From Heterocephalus glaber (taxonomy: Eukaryota; Chordata; Mammalia; Rodentia; Bathyergidae): DNA of 64,000 nucleotides. Below the pieces are notes generated by a model. That model saw only the letters and a program-made list of their open reading frames with translations, was not told the DNA's origin and made no database searches. The DNA is taken from NCBI RefSeq assembly GCF_000247695.1, contig NW_004624795.1:3938280-4002279 (forward strand), written 5' to 3'. Below are positions 26,901 to 38,245 of this stretch, piece after piece; position 1 is the first letter of the stretch; every line of letters begins with the position of its first letter. The translations under genes and the position numbers were made by a program.

Positions 26901-29900
26901 GGGTGGTCTGCATCCAATCAGCTCTCAGGGGCCAGCCCGACTCTAGCCAGGTGAGGGCGGGGCTCGGGAGGCAGCCCTTTAACTGCTGCAGGGCCAGAGC
27001 CCCGGGCTGAGCTCTAGGAGATAAAGCAGTAATTCTGCCTGCCTGGCCCCTTCTGTTTTGGTTTTGGAACCCAGGGCCTCATGTGCTGGGCTGCATTCTC
27101 AGCCCATTGCATTTGGAGACAGGGTCTCCCTACACACATGCCCTGACTGGCCTTGAACTTGTGATCCTCCTGCCCAGGGTCCTCAGGTTTGTCGCATGAA
27201 CTTTTCATTTCTTTCCCATAGGGCAGGCACTGGCCAGAGGGAGGGGTTGACACCACAGTGCTCAGGTCTGGTGGAGGACAACAGGGTCCCAGTTCCTACC
27301 TGCGTGGCTGCTCTCCGCCTGGGTGAGCAGGGGGTTCGTGGTGCCCACAGAGGTCCCAAAGATGTGGGTAGAAGGGAGGCTGAAGGTGGAGCCAGCCAGG
27401 GGGAACACCTGGGAGAAGTGAAACCGGCAGGGTGGCTTCCGGGGCCCCAGGCACAGCTGTTTCTGGGGTGGGGAGCACTCTGGTCCCAGCGCAGCCCACC
27501 CCCAGGAAGGGGCAGGAGGCAGGAGCAGGGCCTCACCTGAGTGGTGGAGATAGATGCAGAGGAGGAGGAGGGCAGGGTGCTGGTGAAAGGGGAGCGGCTG
27601 AGCCGGGGCAGGGCCGAGGTACCCGGGGGCCCCAGCAGGCTGGAGGAGAGGGGGGTGCTGCACACAGCCCGCAGCATGCTGCCACCGTGGGAGATGGGGT
27701 CTTTATTACTGGTGTAGATGCCTACAGGGACAAGGAGGACAGCAGACACGGGGTCACCTCCTCAGTCGGGGCTGGGACTGCTGGGACACCCTGGGGACCT
27801 GCCCACACACCTGTCTAATGCGCCTCTGGCTGGGGTGACACAGCTTGATGTACCTGTGCTCTAGACTGTCTTGTCCCCCAAACTTGTTAAGTCCCGCCTG
27901 CAATTAGCACCACTGTCTCCCAGGATGACGGTACAGGTGACTGGTACAGGGGCATGTTGAGGGGATCATCACCTCCATCTTTTCTTGGAAGCCAGCTTTG
28001 TTTCTGTCCCTTCCCAGTACTGGGGGTGGAACCTAGGGCCTTCACAGTGAGCTACATCTCCAGCCCTTTCTATTTTGCTGAGACAGGGCCCAGAGCTTGC
28101 AGTCCTAGGGCTTGCTGCCTCGACCTCCTAGTGCTGGGATGACAGGTGTGCATCACCACGCCCAGCCTTTGAACCAGTGTCTAGCACCTTCCTTCTGATA
28201 ACATGTTTATGCCCCTGTCCCTCCCCATCCTTGGGGTCACTCACCTGCTCCCAGCAGGGGGGACTCCAGGCTCAGGCTGGGCAAGCTCCCTGAAGGTCCG
28301 AAGGTGTGGGATGCCAGACCCCCCAGGCCAGAGCTGACCAGGGAACCCCCAGAGAAGGGGGAGGCAGCTGTGGCGGTGAAGCCAGCGAGCTGGGCAGCAG
28401 GCAGGGTGGGGACTGCGGGGGGCCCCACGCCCTCCTTGTTCCGGCTGCCCTTAGGCCGGCCTGGCCCGTGCCGGCTCCTCTTGCTAGCCTTGTGCTTCTT
28501 CTCCTTCAGCCCCGGTTCCAGGGACCCCTCGGTCGGTACTGGGGTGGCACTCAGAGCGGGCATTCGCTTGTGGGTGCCGGCTGATGTCCCGGACCCGGAT
28601 ATGTGGGGAGACTTATAGTCCCCAGGGGAGGGGGCCCGGGCCCGGCCAGAGCTGGAGGCTGCGGTGAAGCGCATGATGGGCCCAAAGCCGGAGAAGACCC
28701 CCTTCTGGTCGAAGAGGTCAGTCTTGGGGGGCTCTGGGGCTGAGGGCGAGGACGGGGCCGATGCGGTGGGGGCCACGGGCTTGGAGTACTTGTCCTCCTC
28801 CGACTGCTCCAGCTTGGGGAAGGCGGAGAAGTCAGGGGAGCTCTGCAGGGAGGAGCCTGCATGCAAGGGAAGGGGGTCAGGGCTGGGCCCAGGTCCCCCC
28901 TTCCCTCCCACAGCCACACCCTCTGACTGGGGGCAGTGGCAGAAGCTGCTCCCTCTGCCCAGCTCCATGTCCTGGATGAGCAACCCTCAGTGCCCAGCTC
29001 ACCCACCGGTAACAAATGGGAGGAAGGTCACCTCAAGTTCAAGGCCAGCCTGGGCTCCAATAGTGAGTTCAGGGTCAGCTTGGACTACATAGCAAGACTT
29101 CATCTCAAATAACCAAAACTGGGGATGGAAACTCCCTCTCTGGGGACCTCACTGGATGACTGTAGGTCCAGAAACCAATACTATTTTTGGCGCTTTAAAT
29201 GCCCCCTGGAGCACACATGCAGGGGACGATGAACACCATTATGGGCTAGGAGGGTGGCCCCTTCCAGGACAGTGTCAGAGGCAGGATGGGAGGGGTAGCC
29301 AGAGAAGAACCCTGGCTGGGAATTCCCCCTTTCTCCTGCATTAATACAAGGAAATGAAGGGCTGGGGATTTAGCTCAGTAGCACCACGCCTGCCTCAAGT
29401 TCGATCTTGGGTACTGAAAAAAGAAAAAAAAAAAAGCAAATGGGCTGCACATCAGGCATGCTGGTGCATCCCTGTCGTCCCAGCACTTGGGAGGCTGAGG
29501 CAGGAGGATTGCAAGTTTGAGGTCAGCCTGGGCTACATAGTGAGTTGAAGACCAGCCTGGACTCTGGACTATGTACCAAGACCTTGTCTAAAAAAAAAAA
29601 AAAAAACGCCAAGAATTTAGTTCAGTGATTCTGCCGCCTGCCTCACAAGCACAAGGTCCCGAGTTCAATCCCAGGTACCACAAGAAAAAAAAAAAAGCAA
29701 GCAAGATGCAAACTGCTATGCAGAACCCTTGCTAGGAAAGCCAGGGCAAGACGTGCAGCTCAGCCTCCCCTGGAGGCCCCACTCACCTGCAGGCTGGAAG
29801 GGCCCCCCGGAGGAAGAAGAGGAGGAAGAAGAAGAGGTGGAGGTGAAGCTGCTCACACCTTTCCCACTGCTGCTCAGCTTCTTCCCCTTGTGACTCAGGC

Positions 29901-32900
29901 CGTGGCTGGAAGACTTTTTCCCCTTGGAGTCCCTGCTGCTCTCCGAGGTCTCTTGAGTGCTGGCCTCATGGTGGGAGGAAGAGGAAGCCGAGGAAGAGAC
30001 CTGAGGGAGGGCAGAGAGGAAGAGTGAGACACAGGAAGATGTGACGCTGTCTCAAGAAATATAAATGAGCCGGCTGGGGATTTAGCTCAGTGGTGCTATG
30101 CCTGCCTTGCAAGCACACAGTCCTGAGTTCAATCCCTGGTACAGAAAAAATAAATGAATAAATGAGCCAGGCGTGGTGGTGGATGTCTGGAATCCCAGCA
30201 CTCAGGAGGCTGAGGCAGGAGGATCACCCTGAGTTCAAGGCCAACCTGAACTACACAGTGAAACCATTTTAAAAAAACAAAACAAATGGGCCAGGGATTT
30301 AGCTCAGTAGTGCCATCACCTGCCTCGCAAGTACAATGTCCTGAGTTCAATCCCTGGTACCAAAAAAAACCCCTCCCAAAACAAAACATTAAAAAGTATA
30401 AAGGAGCCCAGAATCTCTACTTCTTTGAAGCCTCCCTTGATGCCCAGGGTGGAAGTCTCTCTGCCTTCTTTGGTGGTACTGAGGACAGAAACCAGGGCCA
30501 CATCCTTGCTAGGCAAGGGCTCTGCCATGGAGCTACACCAGCGTTTGTTTTCCTTTGCGATAAGGTCTCACTAGTAGCCCAGGTTGGCCTTGAACTCCAG
30601 GCAGTCCCTGCCTCAGTACAATCCCAAGTACAGCGATGACAGGCATGCGCCACCAGCATATCCCACCTTTTTTATTTGGAGTCAGGATCTTGTTAAATTT
30701 CCCTGGGCTGGCCTTGAACTTGCAAAACCCACATCAGCCTCCCAAGTCACTAGCATCCCAAGTGTGTGCCACCACACCCAGGCCCTCAGCCTTCTTGTTC
30801 CCAGGGCACCGCACACCCTCATGTGCATGCCAGCAGCTGCCACACTGCACTGAATGTCCCATCCATGTCTGGGCTCCAGAAACCTGGCTAGGGCAGTGGG
30901 GAGTGGCCACAACGTGGTGTGTAGTTAAGCTCAGTGTCCTCACAGGAGGAGTCCACAGGTTTGGGGAGTTCTGAGGAGCTGGGGGTGCAGTCTGCTGAAA
31001 GCCCAGCAAACAGTGCCCTGTGGGGTGAGGCGCACAGGCCTCAGGTGAACACTCACACTTGAACCCTGAGTACCCGTGCTTGCTGTGTGCTTTGAAGCCA
31101 ATTACTTAACCTCTGAGGCTCAGCTTCTGCACTTATCAGATGGGGCTTGTGAAATGCCCATGTGTTGTGGGGTCACTTTGAGATTAGCTGAGGCCCTCCC
31201 AGTACACACCCAACCCTTCCGCTTGTCACTACAAGGCAAGCAGGCGCCTGGCCTCTGGGGCAGGCCAAGTACGGGGTACACTGCTGTGCCCAGTGGAAAG
31301 CACAGCCAGGGTGGACAGGAGCGAGTGCCCGGCACTGCCCCTCCCAGCGCAGGCGAAGCCCTGGTCCCTGTCTTCCTCTTTGTTCTCAGCAGCTGGAGTT
31401 CTGAAGGCAGCCAGATGTGGTACTGAGCAGGGAGCAGAGGGCCGGGGGAGGGGGTGGATCCCAGGGCTCTCGAAGGGGACACGGGTTCCTGGGAACCCCT
31501 AGGTCTTTCCACCTGCTTGCAGGCCCCCAGAAGGACAGGGGGCACAAGGGACACGCCTTCCCCGTGAGCCCCGGAGCAGGGTGGGCACAGGTGACTGGGG
31601 TAGTTGCCATAGCAGCATCACCCTGGAAACCTGAGAGCGGAGCCTCAGCTGCGATGCCCCAAGCCCTGCCAGGTGTCCCGGGCAGTTGGAGGTGACTGGC
31701 AGTGTGGGGCCAGGCGGGAGGAAGCGGTGTCTCCAGGCCCAGGGAGGGCAGGCAGGAGGCCGATCTGGCTTGGATTAGCGGTTCCCTGGCCTCCTGCTCA
31801 TCCAGATGTGGCCCCTGCTGGGAAGGTGCCAGCGTGTCGCCGGCGGGCCTGTCCCCTGCCACCACAGGCAGCCCTCCCAGCCCTCAGACCTGTGAGAGTG
31901 CAATGGGGTCAGGCAACAGGCTTGGGGCTCGCCCCCTTCTGGTGGAAGGGTGCTCTGTCCCCCTCTGGAGGGCTGGGACCCTCTGCACGCAAGAGCCCGC
32001 AGCAGAGGCTCAGGACGGAGACAGGTGGCACCTGGCAGTGCTCGTGGGCGGGCCAGCACGGCAAGCCTCTGAGCCCAGTACCTTGTCAGCAGCAGGGCCC
32101 ACAGGCGGGGTGAGGGTGCTGGCGGGGGACTCAGGCCGCTTCTTGTGCTTCTGTTTAAGGCGTTCTTTGTCCTTCCGACTCTGGGGGAGAGATGACCAGG
32201 TACTGAGGCAGAGGGTGGCCGGGAAGGGGGCTCATGACGTGCCGGTGGGGCCACATCCTTCTGGGGAGGCTCACCACGCTCCTCAGAGCCAGGGCCCCTC
32301 CCTCTTGTCCTCCCTGCCGGCTAAAAGTCAGCCAGGGACACAGCCCACACCTGCAAGGGTGTCCACGCAGGGCAGTGCCGTGCAGCAGGGCGGGCCCCGG
32401 GATGCGCGGCAGTGGGACACAGGCACTCACTCTCTTACAACAGGCGGCCCAGCGTGACTGTGGAGGTGTCACAAACACGCAGGGCCACGGCCATGTCATG
32501 GGGGACACAGGGGCATGGAGAGCCTGGGGAAGCTGGGCCCCGTGTCCCCTCTGGACCCTCACTCCACCTCCGCACCCTTTCCTCCCCCACAGTGGCCTCC
32601 GAGGAAAGCAGGGGTCGGCTCCAGGGGTGGGGGCAGGGACTTGGGCCTCTGGGGTCTCTTGTGCGTCACCTTCTTTTGGCCCCGCTCGTGGTGGGCAGCG
32701 TGCTTCTCCTGCTGGGTGGAGGGCGAGGCTGACCGGCTCCTCCTGCCAGCAACGAAGCCACTGCCGCCTCCCCCTGTGCCAGCTCCACTGCCGCCGCCGC
32801 CATTGCCACCTCCGCTGCCTCCACCGCTGCCTGCTCCTCCTGTTCCTGCTCCTCCCCCACCACCATGCCGAGATGTCTTCTGGGGGAGAGATTTAGGAGC

Positions 32901-35900
32901 AGCTGCCCACCCTCCTCTCATGGCTAGACAGCTGCCTAAAGGTCAGGACCCTGGGGCTGGTCCCCTCTGCCCGCCCAGCTCAGCCCTCATGGCCTCAGAG
33001 CTCTGCTCCACCCGTGGGTTCTACAGCTTCTCTGCTTTCTTTTTTTTTCGGTGGTGTTTTGAGACAGGGTCTTACTGTGTAGCCCAGGCTGGCCCAGAGC
33101 TCACAGTGACCCTCCTGCCTCAGCCTCCCAAGTGCTGGGATGCCAGCCAAGCGCCATCACGCCCAGCTTCTATACTGCCTTTTCCAGTGTTCAGATTCAA
33201 CAACAGACTTGGAAGAGGCAGGGAGGCGTCCTGGCCGGAGGCCTCTGCTTTCCACTGCTATCCTCTCCTTAGCACCGTCCTGGCCCATCCTGGGCCCACT
33301 GAGCCACAGCCTATTTCTGCCTGTTCCCCTCGGGTAGAAGATGTGTAGGGACCCTGTGGGACACTCCACACGTCATCCTAGCCATCGACCCTTCTTCACA
33401 CACAGACACAGGCTGCTCCAGCACCATGACACCCAAACGGTCTGCTCGGCACAGAGGTGTGCGCCTGGGATCCCAGCACTTGGGAGCCTGAGGCAGGAGG
33501 ATCCATAGAAGTTCCAGGCCAGCCTCAGCTACATAGCGAGACCCTGTCTGAAAATGACAAAACCCATGCATCGCATGTACTGCTTCTCTTTCCAGCCTGG
33601 CTGCCGGCCCCGCCCTTCACGCTACCCGCTCCACTCCCAGGTCCCAGGTCTGCAGCTGCTCCGCTCAGGTCACCAGCTCCCTCCCAGCTGCCAAACCCAG
33701 GCCTCATCCACCCCAGCTGGTCCCCTACTCGGCTCCTTCACCCTGTCCTGTGGGTAAACTGTACATCTGTGCATCTGCATCCCGAATCTCACCGGCTCCA
33801 CTGGCCCACTGCAAACCAACCCAGCTCCACACCTTGTCCAGAGCCACCACCAACCCTAGCAACCTGGTCACCATGTACTCACAGCCACTTGTGCTAATGG
33901 AAGGGAGGCTGCTAATCCTGAACCAGAGCAACAGGCACCATGGAGCCATCAGGGAGGACCAGGACGCAGGCGTAGCCCATAGGAGCCAGGGTACCCCTCA
34001 CCAGGACACCCCTGGGTCTAGGGCCTGGACCCCCTGGATCTCCCCCCCGCCCCAGTCTACCTGGAGCGGCCCAGCACCCAGCCAGCCGTCTACCAGCTGC
34101 CTGCCTCGGCCCTTCACCCAGCCTCCCAGGGGCTGCCACGGTCAGCTTCCTAAAGTAAACCTGATCATGTTACCCTCCTGTAGGCATGAGCTGCAGCCTT
34201 GGCAGCAGAGCTTCACAGCGCCTCAAGCTCAGACTCCCTGCTATGTGCGGGACAAGAGACAGTGCCCTCCAGGTTGGGCAGGAGCCACTTGCTGTCCTCA
34301 CCTGCCCAGTGTCCTCATCCCAGACCACTGCGCACCCATACCACTGCCCAAGCCTCCTGGCTCTGCCTGCACTGCTTGGCCCGAGCGGCTTTCCAGCCAG
34401 ACTGCCTGTTCTGAAGCCCACTGGCAGCTGTGGAATATGTTACAGAACCTCAGGGAGCCTCGATTTACCATCTGTCTCAACAAACAAAACAACAACAACA
34501 AAACAGTGCAAAGGCCAGGGTCTGGCAGGTGCGGGCTTCCTCACACAACTGGTGGCTCTTAGTTTTATTTGTAGCTGCTTAAAGTTGTGACAGGCCAGGT
34601 CTGAGCCGTCTTCTAGGCCCGTCTCCCTCCCGATCCTGCCGGCCGGCCACTCACCATCTTGCTGAAGTGGTACTTGCAGTAGCCACAGTACTTGACGTTG
34701 TCCACCTCCAGCACTTCCTCCTCACACAGCAGGCCTGCCATCTGGGCGCTGACCGAGGGGAAAGAGACAGTGATCAAGGGAAACAGGGTGGCCAGACCAC
34801 AGCAGCCACTGCCGCCTCCTCCATCCACCATGGCCCAGGGAACAGCCGAGGGTGGACACCCGCTGTGGCCACTGTGACCCAGGGGCTGGCACGGCTCTCA
34901 CCAGGTGACGTGAAAGGCCTGGCGGCACCCGTGGCGGTTACAGGTCATGCAGGCTCCCGAGGCTGCCTTGCTTTCCCGGCCCTGCTCCTCGCAGATGTAG
35001 CAGGTCTGCAAGACATGATCCCATGCACTCCCAGACCCCAGACGGGTGTGGGGACAAGGGGTCCTCTGGTCTGCTCTGTCCAAGATGGGAGCGCCTTGTC
35101 AAGGACTGCCGAGCCCTTGTAATGCAACCTGAATTCTCAACCGTATCAAGTTCCGGTGAATTTCTGCAGCCCTTGTGGCTGGGGGCTACTGGACTGGATG
35201 GCACTGTCCTGAAGCCCAGTGACTGTGGCAGTCCTGCTCCCTGGTGACCAGGAGCCTGGGCCACTGTGTGTACCATTTCTCCTGCCAGGGTCTGGGACTG
35301 GCCCTCTTCCTCATGCCCGGGTCTCAGCCTGTATGTCTCCTCCCTCGGCCACCTTGTCTAGCTGCAGATGTAGCTCAGTGGCAGAGCACCCACCTAGTAC
35401 GCCCCAGGCCTGGGGTGTGATCCCCAGCATAGGAAAACCCACCAACAAACCCTACACATGGCCGCCTGGCATAAACGAAGCCCCCACCAGGAATTCCTTC
35501 TTTCCATGCTTTATTTTCTTCACAGCACTTACACCACTTGCGTTTACTTTGTCTGCTGTTTATTGGTTTTTACACTTTTCTCACACAAGAACAGGAGTTC
35601 TACTGCTAGGCAACACATCTGTCTTTTTCTGTTTGTTATGACATAGGATCTCACTAAGTTGTCCCTGCAGGGCTCAAACTTGGGATCCTTCTACCTCAGC
35701 CTCCCAGAGTGTTGGGGTAACAGGTGTGTGCCACCATGCCTGGCTAGTGCATCCCTCTTAATCAGCACAGAACAAAGTGTGCTTGGTTTCTTGCACCAGG
35801 TGAGACACAGTAGGCACTCAATAAAGCGTCCTGTGAAAGACTCAATGCACTACCAGCTAAAAAGCAGCCTCTGGCCACGCTGCTAGACAGGCGCCTGGAA

Positions 35901-38245
35901 GTGCCAGGGACTAGTGTATGTCTGTCTGTCCATCCACAGGGGCCACTGGAGCGCTCCCCACTGCCTAAGTTCCCTGGAGGCGGTGACTGGACAGAACCAA
36001 GTTCCACTGGTCTGAGGGGCTGAGGGGTCCAGGGACATGACCCACAGGGGCTGCGGCCAGAGGGCTGCTGACCTTGCTGAAGCGGTCGTGGGGCACATAC
36101 TGCAGCACGATGGGCTCCATGGTGAGTACGTTGGCGAACTGCACCTCAGGGATGTAGAGGGCACACACCACATGTGCCCAGCCTGGGGCGGCACAGGGTG
36201 GCCTTAGCGGGCGGTGCTGGACCTCAGCACCCGCCCCAGCCACAGACTGTGCTCCTGTCCCCTTCCCCACAGCTTCTGGGGGTCCCAGTGCCCCTCCTGC
36301 CCTGCCTCCCTGGACCTCACTGAAGCCAGCAGGAGCCCGGCCCCTCACCTCCATTGTCTGTCCTCTTCAATGCCCCGTCTTTGTGTGGGCACAGCTCACA
36401 CCTCTGCCAAAGCAAGGAGCACAGGCATTGTGGGGAGCACAGAGTGGGGGCTCACCACCTGCACCCAGAACGCCCCAGATGACACGATGTGGGGGATCAC
36501 CCAACGCAGTGGGGACTGGATCTGATTTGAGGTCCCTGTACTCAGCAGCTTTGAAAACTTTCCATAATAAAAAGTTCAAACAAAAACCGCACTCCTCAGG
36601 GCAGAGGGAAGGATGCTGTCAGATGGGGCTGGTGATAGGTGTGCAGGGACAGGAAGTCTTGGGCTGGGCGGGTGACAGTGGCGAGCCCCCCCACCCCCCA
36701 GCATGGGACTCACCACCCTGGCTGCTCGCTCCTGAGATTCACACTTCCGGCAGAACCAGGGTCCCGTCGGCACCTGGACGATGCCATAGCAAGCTAGGGG
36801 TGGGGGTAGGAGTTGGGAGCAAAGCTGTCAGCCATTGCTTTTTCCCAGAGGATCTGGGGGGAAAGGGAGTGAGTCTAAAGGACTAGAGCTACGCATGCCT
36901 GTAATCCAGCCTGCAACTCCAGCACTCAGGAGGCTGAGACAGGAGGATCGCCAACATACAGCCTTTGAACATACAGTTCAAAGCCAGCCTGGACTACGTG
37001 GAGAGACCCTGGCTCAGAAAAGCAAACAAATAAAGTAAAAGCTCTAGAGCCACTTCCAGCAGGGGTGGGGGGTGCTCCCCTATCTGGGAGTCACATTCTA
37101 AAACAGCAGGATCACTAGGAACCCCCAACAACAAAAGGCCAGCCCCCAACTGCCGCAACTACTACTCCACTCCAAACCCGGTGGCGGGAAGTCGGTCTGA
37201 GTCCTTGACCTTAAACTTCTAGAAGATCCTACCCCCCACGCCCTTTCTGAACCCGGTTCTGGCTCCTGCCCCGGGTCAGTCCCCGGCATCAGCACCGGGA
37301 ACTATCAGGACGGAGAAACACCACTCGTCAACGTCAAGCACGTTTTGTTGTTATGGGGGGGGACTCTTAAAGGGCCAGTAAGGGACCGGGCGGGGAAGTC
37401 GGGGTCCAGGGGACTGCCGTTCCATCTGTAAGTATCACAGGTGCAGGTCAAAAGTCAAGAACCAGGGCAGGTGCGGTGCAGGTCTCCGAGAGGCGCGTGG
37501 CGGGAAGAGCGGGCAGCCACCACTCTAAGGGCTGTCCCAGAAAGGGGGGGCCCGGCGGGCCGTGCCAGGCGGGCGGGAGATGCCAGCCTGCGCCCCGGGC
37601 AAGATTCCTCAAGGAGTTAACTCCGAGCCATGTGCTGCCGGGGGAAACTCCGCGCCTCCTCCCCGCGCTCCGGGCCCCCGCGCGCCAGCGCCCGGTGCCC
37701 GGCTCCTCCCCGGAGGGCGCCCGGAGTCCCCGCTCCCCTGGGACCCCCTCCTCCCGCCCCAGTGCGCTCCTCCCAGCCTCCGGAAGCGCGGGGGGATGAC
37801 CCCCCCTTGACCTCTTCCTCCCGGAGCCAGGACCAAAATAACCGGGCGGGAGGGGACGCCGCGCAGGTAAACATCGCCCCGACACCCGCGGCGCGAGGCG
37901 CAGGGAGTTCGCCGCCCGCTCCCCGCACTCTCCCCAAACTCCCTCAACTTGGGGCGAGGGGCGCGGGGCGGGAACAATAGGCGAGAAAACAATGCCTGAC
38001 CCGGTCCTGCAGGACCCGGCGGGGGGAGCCCCGCGCCGCGCGCCCGGCCAGGTGTGGGGGAGGGGCGCGCGCCCCCGGAGGCTCGGGAGGGCGCGGCCCG
38101 GGGCGCCTCGCGCGCACCCACCCCTGGGCCCCGTACCTTGGTGGACGGCCACGCTGCACGCGTGCCCATCGCAGTAGACCAGCGGGTTCTCGGCCCAGCC
38201 CCTCTCGTCCGAGCACACGCAGCAGCCTCCTACCATCTCCTTCAT
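20934..38245 (-). CDS. MLLT6: AF17 / MLLT6, PHD-finger protein, 20 coding exons
   Basis: Nuclear PHD-finger protein of the AF10/AF17 family that associates with DOT1L, the H3K79 methyltransferase, and is a KMT2A fusion partner in leukaemia. Minus-strand coding exons: 38245-38137, 36793-36714, 36403-36349, 36182-36073, 35005-34902, 34748-34655, 32879-32670, 32180-32082, 30000-29787, 28856-28245, 27721-27537, 27408-27300, 26153-26087, 25964-25819, 25493-25296, 25206-25121, 24207-23858, 23525-23435, 21782-21450, 20975-20934. All introns are GT-AG, every junction keeps phase, and the total is 3294 bases: 1097 residues plus stop, against about 1093 in human. MLLT10/AF10 is excluded by the Gly-rich insert and the tail ending ADKGASANQEKG. 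The start MKEMVGGCCVCSDERGW lies beside an assembly gap, which removes most of the 5' UTR. Confidence 0.96.
21170..21304 (-). repeat. B1 SINE with internal duplication
   Basis: Two copies of an approximately 30-base unit (CACTATGTAGTCTAGGCTGG and CACTATGTAGCCCAGGCTGG) in tandem, the hallmark of rodent B1. MLLT6 intron 19. Confidence 0.9.
21936..22095 (+). repeat. B1 SINE
   Basis: GGCGTGGTGGCACGCACGTA head, duplicated unit, purine-rich A/G tail to about 22095. MLLT6 intron 18. Confidence 0.88.
22250..22914. repeat. SINE cluster in MLLT6 intron 18
   Basis: Reverse B1 (22256-22365), reverse ID (22389-22474), a short reverse ID fragment (22500-22530), forward ID (22601-22700, GGGCTGGGGATTTAGCTCAG) and reverse ID (22834-22914). 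Confidence 0.85.
23060..23185 (-). repeat. B1 SINE, diverged
   Basis: Core CTCCTGCCTCAGCCTCCCAC followed by GGGCTGGGACTATAGGCATG. MLLT6 intron 18. Confidence 0.8.
24500..24860. repeat. Probable ancient MIR/L2-type repeat remnants
   Basis: Stretches such as GGCGGTAATAGTACAGATTC and ATAGGATCATTGTGAAGACC, then TACTTCATGTGAGGCACTG, resemble the 3' portion of MIR. Too diverged for firm boundaries. Confidence 0.4.
25296..25493 (-). other. MLLT6: MLLT6 exon 15: octapeptide/leucine zipper region
   Basis: Residues about 732-797. VEMLKALHALQKENQRLQEQ continues into ILSLTAKKERLQLLNVQL, a coiled coil with leucines at heptad spacing. In the AF10/AF17 family this zipper binds DOT1L and is kept in KMT2A fusions (family knowledge). 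Confidence 0.93.
26665..26845 (-). repeat. Reverse ID plus reverse B1 (dimeric SINE)
   Basis: TTTGGTACTGGGGATTGAAC and GAGCTACCTCCCCAGCACC (ID), then GAGACAGGGTCTCGAGGAGT and TGCTGGGATTACACACGTG (B1). MLLT6 intron 12. Confidence 0.85.
27048..27186 (-). repeat. Reverse ID-B1 dimer, diverged
   Basis: GGAACCCAGGGCCTCATGTG and TTCTCAGCCCATTG (ID half), then GGAGACAGGGTCTCCCTACA and CTTGTGATCCTCCTGCCC (B1 half). MLLT6 intron 12. Confidence 0.75.
28005..28168 (-). repeat. Reverse B1-ID dimeric SINE
   Basis: CAGTACTGGGGGTGGAACCT and GTGAGCTACATCTCCAGCCC, then GAGACAGGGCCCAGAGCTTG and GCTGGGATGACAGGTGTGC. It lies just downstream of MLLT6 exon 10 on the minus strand. Confidence 0.85.
28245..28856 (-). 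other. MLLT6: MLLT6 exon 10: Ser/Pro-rich region with basic AT-hook-like motif
   Basis: Largest coding exon (612 bases). It contains SSPDFSAFPKLEQSEEDKYS, the GVFSGFGPIMRF segment, and KEKKHKASKRSRHGPGRPKG, a lysine/arginine cluster with a GRPKG core like an AT-hook and a probable nuclear localisation signal. Confidence 0.88.
29005..29120 (+). repeat. B1 SINE fragment
   Basis: Right part of B1 with the duplicated unit: AAGGCCAGCCTGGGCTCCAA and GGTCAGCTTGGACTACATAG, ending CTTCATCTCAAA. MLLT6 intron 9. Confidence 0.8.
29358..29695 (+). repeat. SINE trio: ID, B1, ID
   Basis: ID (29358-29435, partly deleted), B1 with duplicated unit (29450-29606, 18-A tail), ID (29607-29695). The second ID sits directly on the B1 A tail. 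MLLT6 intron 9. Confidence 0.88.
30068..30370 (+). repeat. SINE trio: ID, B1, ID
   Basis: ID (30068-30150), B1 (30165-30289), ID (30290-30370), each ending in an A-rich tail used by the next insertion. MLLT6 intron 8. Confidence 0.88.
30553..30785 (-). repeat. Two reverse B1 SINEs, diverged
   Basis: AAGGTCTCACTAGTAGCCCA through CAGGCATGCGCCACC (first), and GGAGTCAGGATCTTGTTAAA through AAGTGTGTGCCACCACACC (second). MLLT6 intron 8. Confidence 0.8.
31070..31200 (+). repeat. MIR element remnant
   Basis: CTTGCTGTGTGCTTTGAAGC, then TTACTTAACCTCTGAGGCTC and TTATCAGATGGGG, the characteristic MIR core. It lies in MLLT6 intron 8. Confidence 0.75.
32670..32879 (-). other. MLLT6: MLLT6 exon 7: Gly-rich segment and basic Arg/Ser stretch
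   Basis: Residues 185-254. After KTSRH comes a run of about 35 residues that is mostly Gly with Ser, Ala, Thr and Asn, then SGFVAGRRSRSASPSTQQEK, a basic Ser-rich segment likely to act in nuclear retention. The Gly codons form an imperfect GGN repeat, prone to length change. Confidence 0.88.
33050..33172 (-). repeat. B1 SINE
   Basis: GTTTTGAGACAGGGTCTTAC, CTGCCTCAGCCTCCCAAGTG and ATCACGCCCAGC. MLLT6 intron 6. Confidence 0.88.
33435..33560 (+). repeat. B1 SINE
   Basis: GCTCGGCACAGAGGTGTGCG head, CAGCACTTGGGAGCCTGAGG core, GACCCTGTCTGAAAATGAC tail. MLLT6 intron 6. Confidence 0.85.
35355..35445 (+). repeat. ID-like SINE
   Basis: GCAGATGTAGCTCAGTGGCA, GAGCACCCACCTAGTACGCC, GTGATCCCCAGCATAGGAAA. 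It retains the tRNA-Ala-type AGAGC spacing but has a weak B box. MLLT6 intron 4. Confidence 0.8.
35638..35745 (-). repeat. B1 SINE, diverged
   Basis: GACATAGGATCTCACTAAGT, CTACCTCAGCCTCCCAGAGT and GTGTGTGCCACCATGCC. MLLT6 intron 4. Confidence 0.82.
36888..37035 (+). repeat. B1 SINE
   Basis: ACGCATGCCTGTAATCCAGC, AGGCTGAGACAGGAGGATCG, TGGCTCAGAAAAGCAAAC. MLLT6 intron 1. Confidence 0.82.
37036..38136. other. MLLT6 intron 1, GC-rich near exon 1
   Basis: About 1.1 kb with no gene or repeat recognised. From 37540 it is part of the MLLT6 CpG island. Several long frames are open here on both strands because of composition. Confidence 0.6.

Larger units (their letters stand above)
34655..38245 (-). 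other. MLLT6: MLLT6 exons 1-6: PHD finger and extended PHD (PZP) module
   Basis: Residues 1-184. The first C4HC3 PHD finger spans about residues 6-58 (CCVCSDERGW, YCDGHACSVAVHQACYG, WFCRKCE). A zinc knuckle and second, extended PHD follow (RCELCPHKDGALK, GGWAHVVCALYIPEV, TCYICEEQGRESKAASGACM, CNRHGCRQAFHVTCAQMAG). All Cys/His ligands expected of the family are present. In AF10 this module reads unmodified H3K27; the same role for AF17 is an inference from homology. Confidence 0.92.
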
